Shown here piece after piece: positions 33,318 to 40,045 of a DNA stretch of 64,000 nt; positions within the stretch are counted from its first letter, which is position 1, and each line of letters opens with the position of its first letter. Origin of the DNA: Chloroflexota bacterium. Lineage in GTDB: Bacteria; Chloroflexota; Anaerolineae; Anaerolineales; Villigracilaceae. Under the pieces are notes generated by a model that saw only the letters and a list, made by a program, of their open reading frames with translations, ran no database searches and was not told where the DNA came from. Made by a program: the position numbers and the translations under genes. The DNA lies in assembly GCA_016195815.1 (NCBI GenBank), contig JACPYX010000012.1, positions 1-64,000 on the forward strand, in the 5' to 3' direction.

Positions 33318-34373
33318 TCAGAGCGACCTTACGATTGCCTTGACGAGTCCGGGGCCGTTGTAGATAAGGCCTGTGTAGACTTGGACAAGAGTTGCGCCCA
33401 GGTCGAGGCGGCGTTTTGCATCATCGGGATTCATGATGCCGCCGACGCTGACGATGGCGATTTGCCCGTTCACGCGCCGGACGACTTTTTGCAAAACCGC
33501 TTCGCTCCTGATTTTGAGCGGGCGGCCGCTTAATCCGCCGCTCTCACTCTGAAGGTTTGACCGCAACCCATCGCGCGCCAAAGTGGTATTTGTGGCGATG
33601 ATGCCGTCCATGCGCGTCTGCAAAATGACGTCCACCGCGTCGTCGAGTTCTTCGTCTGTCAGGTCAGGCGCGATCTTAACCAGTAACGGCAGGCGATGTT
33701 TGAGTTGAGTTTGTTCGATTAGACGTTGTTGATGAAGCTGGGTCAACAAATTCTCGAGGGCTGTGCGTCCCTGCAAACGGCGCAAGCCGGCCGTGTTAGG
33801 CGAGCTGACATTAACGGTCAAATAATCGGCGTAGGGCGCGAAGTTTTGGAGCAGGGCCAGGTAATCGAAAACAGCTTCCTCGTTCGGCGTGTCTTTGTTC
33901 TTGCCAAGATTGACGCCGAGTATGGCTGGCAAACGGCGGCGCGGACGGGCATCCACGCGCTCGAGAAGTTTTGCTCTCAGCGCCGGGTTGAGCTGCATCT
34001 GGACGAATTCCGAGCCGCGGCTGGGAAAGCCCATGCGGTTGATAATGGCTTCGTCTTCCGGCAGGCGGAAAACGCGCGGCTTGGGGTTGCCCGTTTGAGG
34101 TCGAGGTGTGACCGTGCCGATTTCGATGTGGCCGAATCCGAGCGCGGCGAGTCCGTGCATGGCGAGCGCGTCCTTGTCGTATCCGGCCGCAAGCCCAACC
34201 GGATTCTTGAAATTCAAACCGAAAGCATGTAGCGGCTTGTGCGGCGTGGAATACAAACCATGCAAAATCGCATTGACGGGTTGAAGGCCGCCAATGCGCA
34301 TCAATTGCAGAGTCAGATGGTGAGCCGTTTCAGGTTCGAGCCGAAAAAGCAATGACCTAAAAAAAGGATACAT
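33318..34373 (-). CDS. pyrD: Dihydroorotate dehydrogenase (quinone), class 2
   Basis: 351 residues. Oxidises dihydroorotate to orotate using membrane quinone. The N-terminal helical extension (YPFFRSLLFRLEPETAHHLTLQLMR) that binds membrane and quinone marks class 2. The FMN-binding barrel has VGLAAGYDKDA and EIGTVTPRPQTGNPKPR. Active-site NVSSPNTAGLR carries the catalytic serine. KIAPDLTDEE and GGIMNPDDA follow. The start overlaps the end of the preceding gene region closely (one base between), implying translational coupling. Its electrons would enter the same quinone pool as complex I. Confidence 0.95.
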   Translation of the reverse strand: MYPFFRSLLFRLEPETAHHLTLQLMRIGGLQPVNAILHGLYSTPHKPLHAFGLNFKNPVGLAAGYDKDALAMHGLAALGFGHIEIGTVTPRPQTGNPKPRVFRLPEDEAIINRMGFPSRGSEFVQMQLNPALRAKLLERVDARPRRRLPAILGVNLGKNKDTPNEEAVFDYLALLQNFAPYADYLTVNVSSPNTAGLRRLQGRTALENLLTQLHQQRLIEQTQLKHRLPLLVKIAPDLTDEELDDAVDVILQTRMDGIIATNTTLARDGLRSNLQSESGGLSGRPLKIRSEAVLQKVVRRVNGQIAIVSVGGIMNPDDAKRRLDLGATLVQVYTGLIYNGPGLVKAIVRSL

Positions 34374-34374
34374 G

Positions 34375-34836
34375 TCAGGATTTTATTTTATGGATGTCCA
34401 CATAATGTTTGCATTCCAGGGCGTATTTTTCGGCGCGTTTTTGCAGCTTGGGCAGGATCGTGAAATCGCCTTTTAGCAGATCGGTGCCGAATTCCAGCAA
34501 TTGCTGATTCTTGCTTTGCAGGACTGCTTCAAGTTTGCTTTCTTCCATTTTTGTGGGCAGGAAAGCCGCTTCCGGCGCGGGCGTCTTTTCAACGCCCTGC
34601 TCCACAAGCAGCCATTCTAAAGTTGTTTGTTTTTCTTCAGGGCTGGTTACATCTGCAATTGACAGCCAGGGCATCCCGCCGATTTCGTAGGTCAAGATGA
34701 GTTCAGTTGTTGTGTTCTGAAACCGCACGATGCAGCTGCGTTGTTGAAAGACGGTTTCGATTTTCTTGAATCCGTATTTGGTTTCAAGAACTCGAAACGT
34801 CTTGCCTATGATCTTCTCAAACTCTGATTTTTTCAT
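34375..34836 (-). CDS. Hypothetical protein, 153 residues
   Basis: From ATG 34836. The longer frame to 34911 lacks support and approaches the decayed DUF1905 gene. Starts KKSEFEKIIGKTFRVLETKYGFKK. A beta-rich centre (CIVRFQNTTTELILTYEIGGMPWLSI) resembles small folds that measure a protein surface, and a charged helical end follows. No signal or membrane segment. One base before pyrD. Not recognised. Confidence 0.65.
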   Translation of the reverse strand: MKKSEFEKIIGKTFRVLETKYGFKKIETVFQQRSCIVRFQNTTTELILTYEIGGMPWLSIADVTSPEEKQTTLEWLLVEQGVEKTPAPEAAFLPTKMEESKLEAVLQSKNQQLLEFGTDLLKGDFTILPKLQKRAEKYALECKHYVDIHKIKS

Positions 34837-34912
34837 TTTTTCACTTTCAAGAGGGGGATTATACGAGTAAATAAACTGTTTTGAGTTATACCACTTATTA
34901 CATCGAACCACC

Positions 34913-35025
34913 TTATTTTCGCAGTTTTACCGGGACTTCTTGCAAAGCCTTCTCTGCATCGAAAGCGACTTCCACACTGCACCTGAGTTTTGGATGGCGG
35001 CTGTGAAGGTGTGTTTTGTGGACAT
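34913..35025 (-). pseudogene. Decayed DUF1905-like gene, frameshifted and short
   Basis: ATG 35025-35023 shares a base with the pyrE stop (TAATG). The frame opens MSTKHTFTAAIQNSGA, like the start of DUF1905 proteins. A one-base shift near that point continues as VEVAFDAEKALQEVPVKLRK and stops at 34913-34915. The combined pattern resembles FTATIQNSG...EVPFDVEK...VPVK of DUF1905, but at half length. The unshifted frame stops after 32 codons. The call rests on recollection of the family and a short match. Confidence 0.5.
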
Positions 35026-35648
35026 TATGTCTTCTCTGACAGAAACTGCCTGGCCACATCAATATTATCTTTCGTCACCTTGCCCGCCTGCTCCCAATAA
35101 TCCAGCAACTGCGTGATCGTCAACACCGCGTGCATGGCGAAGCCTGCCCGTTCTAAAGATTCCCTCGCGCCGGATTGGCGGTCAATCAGCACGACCACAT
35201 CTTTCACGATCAGTCCCGCGCCGGTCAGTTTTTCGATGGCCTCGAATTTGCTTTCGCCTGTCGTAGCGAGATCGTCAATGACCACGACCGTCTCGCCCGC
35301 GTGATATTCGCCTTCGATCTCGGCTTTTGTGCCATAGGATTTGGCTTCCTTGCGCGGGTAGATCATCGGGTAGTTGCCTTGCAGTGAAATCGCAGTCGCA
35401 ATCGGAATCGCCGCATAAGGCAGGCCGGCAATGCGGTCAAAATTCAAATCTTTGAGGAAAGGCAAATACGCCGCGCCGATCTGTTCCAATAATTTTGGAT
35501 ATGTGATGATCTGCCGCAAATCAATGTAGATGGGGGATTTGAGTCCCGACTTGAGCGTGAAGTCGCCGAATTTGATACAGCCAGCCGACAAAAGACCGTT
35601 AGCGAGATTGGATAATTCGATAGTAGATATTCGCGGTTCGTCTTTCAT
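35025..35648 (-). CDS. pyrE: Orotate phosphoribosyltransferase
   Basis: 207 residues. Joins orotate to PRPP to make OMP. The PRPP motif VVVIDDLATTGES is complete. The N-terminal KFGDFTLKSGLKSPIYIDLR and the flexible-loop region YPRKEAKSYGTKAEIEGEY are typical. Eighteen bases after pyrF, same direction. Its stop overlaps the start of the DUF1905-like remnant. Confidence 0.95.
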   Translation of the reverse strand: MKDEPRISTIELSNLANGLLSAGCIKFGDFTLKSGLKSPIYIDLRQIITYPKLLEQIGAAYLPFLKDLNFDRIAGLPYAAIPIATAISLQGNYPMIYPRKEAKSYGTKAEIEGEYHAGETVVVIDDLATTGESKFEAIEKLTGAGLIVKDVVVLIDRQSGARESLERAGFAMHAVLTITQLLDYWEQAGKVTKDNIDVARQFLSEKT

Positions 35649-35666
35649 AGAATAGAGATTCCTTTT

Positions 35667-36506
35667 TCAGCGGTTCCCGACCATTGAATTACGAATTTCG
35701 AGTATCGAATCTCGAAGTTCAGCAGCGGCCTTGCGCGGATTATCATTGCGGGAAATTCCTCGCGAGATGGGAATCAACAGCCCTTTGCCGTCTTTGCGTA
35801 AACCAGCTTTCAGGGCTGATTCCAATTCTCCGCCCTGCGCGCCGACGCCCGGCGCGAGAAACCACAAGTCAGGCGTAGCAGTGCGGATGTTGGACATGAT
35901 CTGCGGGTGTGTCGCGCCGACGACAATGCCGATGTTGTTATTCGCGTTCCATTGTCGAGCAAGGTGGGCAACGTAAATGTACAAAGGCGTGGGATTGTCT
36001 GCGGCGGGAGGCAGGACAAGCAAATTTTGCAAATCCATCGAACCCGCGTTGGACGTTTTGCACAACAGGAAGACTCCCTTTTCCGAATTCTGGATGAACG
36101 GCTCGATGGAATCTTTTCCGAGATACGGACTCAGCGTGATACAGTCCGCGCCGAGAGTCTCAAATGCGGATATCGCATACGCTTCGGCGGTGGAGGCAAT
36201 GTCGCCGCGTTTCGCGTCGAGGATGACGGGAATCTTCGAGCCGAGTCGATTCGACTCCTCGCCGATCGCGTCAATCACTTGCTTAAGCGCTGTCCAACCT
36301 TCAGCGCCGAAGACCTCGAAGAACGCCGCGTTGGGTTTGAAGGCTGCGGCGTAGGGCGCGGTTTGTTTAACGAGATTCAGGCAGAAGTCCCGCGCAGACG
36401 CGGCGGTGGGTTCTTTGAGGTCGGGGATGTGTGGGTCGAGTCCAACGCATAAGAGGGAGGAACAGTCGTCCACGCGTTTTTCCAAAAAAGAGAAAAAGGT
36501 TTCCAT
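35667..36506 (-). CDS. pyrF: Orotidine-5'-phosphate decarboxylase, type 2
   Basis: 279 residues from ATG 36506 (GTG 36521 is an alternative, inside a repeat). Decarboxylates OMP to UMP. The catalytic Asp-Lys-Asp array is DAKRGDI. The type 2 pattern shows in LCVGLDPH near the start and FLAPGVGAQGG near the end, and the length exceeds that of type 1. The last 15 residues (RDSILEIRNSMVGNR) are encoded by a dispersed repeat (35686-35720), so the natural C-terminus has been extended. An A-rich repeat upstream occupies the usual ribosome site, which is weak. Confidence 0.94.
   Translation of the reverse strand: METFFSFLEKRVDDCSSLLCVGLDPHIPDLKEPTAASARDFCLNLVKQTAPYAAAFKPNAAFFEVFGAEGWTALKQVIDAIGEESNRLGSKIPVILDAKRGDIASTAEAYAISAFETLGADCITLSPYLGKDSIEPFIQNSEKGVFLLCKTSNAGSMDLQNLLVLPPAADNPTPLYIYVAHLARQWNANNNIGIVVGATHPQIMSNIRTATPDLWFLAPGVGAQGGELESALKAGLRKDGKGLLIPISRGISRNDNPRKAAAELRDSILEIRNSMVGNR
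35686..35720. repeat. Repeat of the TTCGAGATTCGATACTCG family inside pyrF 3' end
   Basis: GAATTACGAATTTCGAGTATCGAATCTCGAA-type text, also seen in related form between nuoF and nuoG (62773-62849). Here it is translated as the PyrF C-terminal tail. Confidence 0.6.
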
Positions 36507-36518
36507 GTGAATATTTTT

Positions 36519-36587
36519 CACCGCAGAGACGCTGAGTTCACGGAGAAAACATTTAAAAACTCTGTGCTCTCTGCGACTCTGCGGTTA
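36519..36587. repeat. ACCGCAGAG-type palindromic repeat between pyrB and pyrF
   Basis: CACCGCAGAGACGCTGAG at the left faces CTCTCTGCGACTCTGCGGT at the right, forming an imperfect long hairpin. The same family occurs in larger nested form at 41245-41385. It fills almost the whole gap between the two genes and reaches to within 13 bases of the pyrF start. Confidence 0.75.
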
Positions 36588-36593
36588 AATTTT

Positions 36594-37574
36594 TTAGGCT
36601 TTGCCAAGAACCATCGCCAGCAACGCCATTCTCACATACAACCCATATTCCATCTGGCGGAAGTACGCGGCGCGCGGATCGTCATCGAAGTCCACACTGA
36701 TCTCGCCGACACGCGGCAGCGGGTGCATCACGATCATATCCTTCTTCGCGGCCTTCATGATGGCAGGATCAATCACGTACGCGCCCTTGACCTTTTCATA
36801 ATCGGCGGGGTCTTCAAATCTTTCCTTTTGAACGCGCGTGACATACAGCACGTCGGTTTCGGGCAAAACTTTTTCAAGCGAACTGAACTCAGCCTGCGGC
36901 ACTCTCTTCTCCGCAACTTCGTCCATCACTTCTTTGGGCATCTTCAAAATTTCAGGCGAGACGTAATTTAATTTGATGTTAGTGAACTGCGACAGCAGGC
37001 GTGCCAGCGAATGAACCGTGCGCCCGTATTTCAAATCGCCGAGCATCGTGACGTTGAGATTATCCAACCGCCCGATCTCTTCCATGATCGTGAACGTATC
37101 GAGCAAAGCCTGTGTGGGATGTTCGCCCACGCCGTCGCCCGCGTTGATGACAGGCTTGCGCGCCGCCTTGGCCGCAATCGCCGCCGAACCCGTTTCAGGA
37201 TGGCGCAATACGATCACGTCCGCATAACATTCGAGCGTGCGCACCGTATCGGGCAGGCTCTCGCCTTTCGACACCGACGAATATTTCACCTCGTTGATCG
37301 GGATGACCGAGCCGCCGAGTCGTTCCATCGCGGCCGTGAATGACGATGACGTTCTTGTTGAAGGTTCATAAAAAAGATTTGCCAGAATTTTTCCCTTGAG
37401 CAGGTCAAACGTGCCGACGCGCTCGACCATGCCGCGCATCTCGTGCGCCACGCCGAAGACGTATTCGAGGTCTTCGCGCTTGAACTGCTTGACGGATATG
37501 ATGTCCTTGCCGTACCACTCGGCAGTTTTGTTTTCGCCGAACGGCAGGTGAGGGGAGGAAGATTGGGTGGGCAT
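36594..37574 (-). CDS. pyrB: Aspartate carbamoyltransferase (CAD-like)
   Basis: 326 residues. Condenses carbamoyl phosphate with aspartate. Carbamoyl-phosphate site [11 protein letters not shown] is followed by KGESLPDTV with the catalytic lysine, [17 protein letters not shown], and the aspartate-binding VMHPLPRV. From memory the run of identities to the ATCase domain of animal CAD is striking (for example [31 protein letters not shown]), more than to E. coli PyrB. No pyrI regulatory subunit gene is near. AAGGAG precedes ATG 37574. Confidence 0.95.
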   Translation of the reverse strand: MPTQSSSPHLPFGENKTAEWYGKDIISVKQFKREDLEYVFGVAHEMRGMVERVGTFDLLKGKILANLFYEPSTRTSSSFTAAMERLGGSVIPINEVKYSSVSKGESLPDTVRTLECYADVIVLRHPETGSAAIAAKAARKPVINAGDGVGEHPTQALLDTFTIMEEIGRLDNLNVTMLGDLKYGRTVHSLARLLSQFTNIKLNYVSPEILKMPKEVMDEVAEKRVPQAEFSSLEKVLPETDVLYVTRVQKERFEDPADYEKVKGAYVIDPAIMKAAKKDMIVMHPLPRVGEISVDFDDDPRAAYFRQMEYGLYVRMALLAMVLGKA

Positions 37575-37592
37575 TTGTTTTACTCCTTTTGG

Positions 37593-37663
37593 TTGGTAAT
37601 TGGTAATTGGTGGTGGTTGAGTAGCGAGCGTATCGAGACCAGAGAATTAGAGAATTAGAGAAT
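37593..37663. repeat. Cluster of three short repeats upstream of pyrB
   Basis: Tandem TTGGTAA units (37593-37610) are followed by GGTTGAGTAGCGAGCGTATCGAGACC-type text (37616-37640). Then come tandem AGAGAATT units (37641-37663). The middle one is, as I recall, a very common palindromic family in other genomes. No gene fits the 168 bases between pyrB and the upstream hydrolase. Confidence 0.7.
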
Positions 37664-37742
37664 GGAGACTCGCTTCTCGCGACGGGTGAGGCTGATTCTG
37701 TTTCGAGTAGTTTTATCTCATTAAACATGGTGCGACGGACCC

Positions 37743-38579
37743 TCACTGCTTGACAGAAAGCGTTGTTCTGTTTTTCAAACGCTTTTCCGAATTCGGGTCA
37801 TGGGTTGGCAGGTACACAGTAGGATACTGGCTCGCAAAATTCAAAATGTTTTGCATGGTATCAATTGCCTGATTTGGGTCGGGGCTGACTCCATCTGCAA
37901 CCTTATCAAGCAGATTCCCTTCCGAATAACTGGTGTCACCCGCCAGAAAATAATGGACATCTTCCACTTTCACAACAACCGATACGTGAGCAGGAGTATG
38001 CCCGTATGTGGGTACAACTCTTACATCACCTTTTGCAGCGACACTCCATGATTTCTCAAAAGGACTGAACGCGCCGCCATCAAACTCAATCGGTTGTGGA
38101 GAGAACCACTTTGGGTAGCGTTGTGAAAGATACCCATCGACTTGCCCCTGAAACCCACGCGTCCGTTTGTATTCAGGCATATTCACATAAATCTGGCTTT
38201 CAGGGAAGTGATGCAATCCACCCGCATGGTCGGTGTGCATGTGAGTCAAAATAACTTTCTTTACATCTTTTACGCCAATCCCCATTTTCTTTAATTGGAC
38301 GCCGATCTCCTCTTTAGGCTCTACGTGGAATCGAACAGCGAGATTGTAATAAGGATGCCAGCGCGGAAAGTAGCCAGGCTCGGAAGTGCGCGCCGTATCG
38401 CCTGTATCCACTACGATGACACCCTCGTTGTGTTCGATCACCCACGCGTAGATTGGCACGGGTTCCACCCATTCCCTGCCAAACAATACATTGATGAGAT
38501 GAAACGCATTTGGCCCTTTGCCAATGACTTGATTTTTCTTGATCTCAACTGTGCCTGTTTGAATCGCGTGGATTTTCAT
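37743..38579 (-). CDS. Metallo-beta-lactamase-fold hydrolase (lactonase-like)
   Basis: 278 residues. The binuclear zinc motif is THMHTDHAGG, with a later His in YGHTPAHVS, an Asp in FLAGDTSYSEG and a His in LPTHDPNSE. The pattern is that of AHL-lactonase-like members with long N-terminal strands. Substrate unknown: a lactone or cyclic ester. The ATG overlaps the pyrC stop by four bases, so it is translated from the pyr mRNA. This position between the DHOase and ATCase genes invites the idea that it handles a cyclic pyrimidine intermediate, but nothing in the sequence proves that. Confidence 0.88.
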   Translation of the reverse strand: MKIHAIQTGTVEIKKNQVIGKGPNAFHLINVLFGREWVEPVPIYAWVIEHNEGVIVVDTGDTARTSEPGYFPRWHPYYNLAVRFHVEPKEEIGVQLKKMGIGVKDVKKVILTHMHTDHAGGLHHFPESQIYVNMPEYKRTRGFQGQVDGYLSQRYPKWFSPQPIEFDGGAFSPFEKSWSVAAKGDVRVVPTYGHTPAHVSVVVKVEDVHYFLAGDTSYSEGNLLDKVADGVSPDPNQAIDTMQNILNFASQYPTVYLPTHDPNSEKRLKNRTTLSVKQ

Positions 38580-39655
38580 AAATCACCTTTCAATGAACGA
38601 ATATCTTTCCCGTAACCTTGTTCCACTAAAATCTTTCCATTTTCAAAAGCTGTTGTACCACGTAAGACAACTTTCCTCACTTTGCCTTTGACCTTCCAGC
38701 CCTCGAAGGGAGTCCAGCCGCAGCGGGTGAATTGATTTGCGGTTTTGATTTCGTATTCGGCGTTTTCGTCCACTTCGATCCATGTTTCGCCTGGTTCGGG
38801 AAGATTGAATATCTTGCGCGGGTTGGTATACATCTTTTCGATAAGGTCAGGAATCGCGAGTCGGGATTCGGAAACGGCGGTTAGTAAAAGAGGCAGAATG
38901 GTCTCAAGGCCTGGAAATCCCGGCGGAGGATTATCAGAATCTTTTTCTTCCAAAGTATGCGGCGCGTGGTCAGTAGCGAAACAATCAATCACATCCATAT
39001 TTTCCCATAATGCATCCACATCTTCTTTTGTTGCCAAGCGCGGACGAACTTCACTGCGACCGGGATGTCCGTGAGAAATTGCAGGAATATCTTCCTTTGA
39101 CAAAAACAAATGATGCGGACAAACTTCGCAGGTGACTTTAATTCCGCGTTCCCTGGCGGCCTTGATCAGCAGGACTTCTTCCTTCAATGAAATATGCGCG
39201 ATGTGAACGGGACGGTCATAGATCGCGGCGAATAGAATTCCCGCCGCCATCGTGCGAGACTCGGAATGCAAAACGATGGGAAAATCCTTTGGATATTTTT
39301 CAAAGTGCGGCATCCATAAAGCCATATCATCGAGACGGAGTTCGCCGAAAGTGGAGTCGAGATACATTTTCAAGCCCGCGGCTTTGTCTGCAAGAGATGC
39401 GGCCATCGCGGCGTTATCCGGCCCCGCGCCGATGAATTGGGCGTAGTCACAGCGCGCTTTTTGTTTCGCGGCGGCGAAAGCAAGTTCGAGAGTCGAAGCA
39501 TCGAATATCGGGGGTTTCGTGTTGGGCATGGCCAGGATCATCGTGATCCCGCCTGCAAGCGCGGCTTGAGTCGCGGTGTCCCAATCTTCTTTGTGAGTTT
39601 GTCCGGGTTCGCGCACGTGGACGTGAGGATCAATCAAGCCGGGAAGTTTGAGCAT
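38576..39655 (-). CDS. pyrC: Dihydroorotase (CAD-like)
   Basis: 359 residues. Closes carbamoyl aspartate to dihydroorotate. Metal ligands are in DPHVHVREPG; the lysine expected to be carbamylated is in GLKMYL; CEVCPHHLF follows, and the catalytic Asp is in DCFATDHAPHTLEEK. The protein begins directly at the catalytic barrel, without the ~50-residue N-terminal strand region of ordinary class I enzymes. It resembles the DHOase domain of animal CAD through blocks such as VTCEV-PHHLFLS, ALWENM-VIDCFA and PPPGFPGLET. AAGGAAGA precedes the ATG. The leader peptide stop overlaps this start. Confidence 0.95.
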   Translation of the reverse strand: MLKLPGLIDPHVHVREPGQTHKEDWDTATQAALAGGITMILAMPNTKPPIFDASTLELAFAAAKQKARCDYAQFIGAGPDNAAMAASLADKAAGLKMYLDSTFGELRLDDMALWMPHFEKYPKDFPIVLHSESRTMAAGILFAAIYDRPVHIAHISLKEEVLLIKAARERGIKVTCEVCPHHLFLSKEDIPAISHGHPGRSEVRPRLATKEDVDALWENMDVIDCFATDHAPHTLEEKDSDNPPPGFPGLETILPLLLTAVSESRLAIPDLIEKMYTNPRKIFNLPEPGETWIEVDENAEYEIKTANQFTRCGWTPFEGWKVKGKVRKVVLRGTTAFENGKILVEQGYGKDIRSLKGDL

Positions 39656-39807
39656 TATGCTTCTTCCTTACCCTGGCCCTCTCCCATTGGGAGAGGGAGA
39701 AGCAGGCATAAAAAAAGAGAGCCGCTAAAAGCGACTCTCGAGAAAGGAAAAGAAAAAGTTAATTTGGCGGGGACAGGTTGAGGGTCCAAAAAGAAGCGGT
39801 TTCTCAT
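39655..39807 (-). CDS. Candidate pyr leader peptide, 50 residues
   Basis: ATG 39807-39805 opens a 51-codon frame. It runs through a pyrimidine-rich tract, the terminator hairpin and its U-run, and ends at TAA 39657-39655, sharing one base with the pyrC ATG (TAATG). It starts MRNRFFLDPQ and ends KEEA. The run LTFSFPF comes from the U-rich tract, and AFSGSLFLCLLLPLP from the hairpin and what follows. E. coli pyrBI has a leader ORF (pyrL, 44 codons) in the same relation to its attenuator. The ribosome site is modest (AGGCGGAA right before the ATG). An open frame of this length over an attenuator could still be chance. Confidence 0.55.
   Translation of the reverse strand: MRNRFFLDPQPVPAKLTFSFPFSRVAFSGSLFLCLLLPLPMGEGQGKEEA
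39677..39697. repeat. CCCTCTCCCA-TTGGGAGAGGG hairpin
   Basis: A perfect short palindrome 22 bases upstream of pyrC. In my recollection this CCCTGGCCCTCTCCC text is one of the most widespread intergenic repeats in bacteria. Within the leader it forms a second hairpin after the attenuator. Confidence 0.7.
39710..39739 (-). terminator. Attenuator hairpin in the pyr leader
   Basis: On the minus strand GAGAGTCGCT, loop TTT and AGCGGCTCTC (one G-U pair) are followed by seven T residues (39716-39710). It lies between the pyr promoter and pyrC and ends about 55 bases before pyrC. The preceding 25 bases (39765-39741) are nearly pure pyrimidine with long U-runs, where RNA polymerase would pause when UTP is scarce. 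Confidence 0.8.
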
Positions 39808-39816
39808 TTCCGCCTG

Positions 39817-39844
39817 ATTCTATGCAGGCAGGGGAATCTGTCAA
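39817..39844 (-). promoter_or_regulatory. Promoter of the pyr operon
   Basis: Minus-strand TTGACA (39844-39839), a 16-base spacer and TAGAAT (39822-39817). The start near 39810 would put the leader ATG only a few bases from the 5' end. A second -10-like TATAAT at 39858-39853, with a poor -35, would give a longer leader with a usable ribosome site. 39845-40045 otherwise holds only a hairpin (GCGGAGAAAGCC facing GGCTTTCCGC, 39860-39913) and a TATAAT at 39966-39971 that may serve the rightward GcvT-like gene. Confidence 0.6.
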
Positions 39845-40045
39845 GGGCGCTCATTATATGCGGAGAAAGCCTCCCGTTCTTTGGGGATTGCTTCGGGCTA
39901 TGGCTTTCCGCCGATTTTTTCTGTTTTAATTGGTAGACGATTCTCACCAAAAGCGTATCGTGTCTTATAATCTGTTTCGAACGACTACTGAGTATCCGCG
40001 ATCCTGGCGATTCATTTCATTCCCGGCGCAAAGCGAAAGGAACTT

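Noticed and set aside
37593-37663. Short CRISPR-like array
   Set aside because: The units are 7-8 bases without unique spacers, and no cas genes are present.
39656-39810. PyrR-type attenuator in the pyr leader
   Set aside because: No PyrR-binding loop consensus was found and no pyrR gene is in the window. The leader ORF and U-tract fit the pyrBI mechanism better.
39845-40045. Glycine riboswitch before the GcvT-like gene
   Set aside because: None of the conserved glycine aptamer blocks are present. Only a simple hairpin and a -10-like box were seen.
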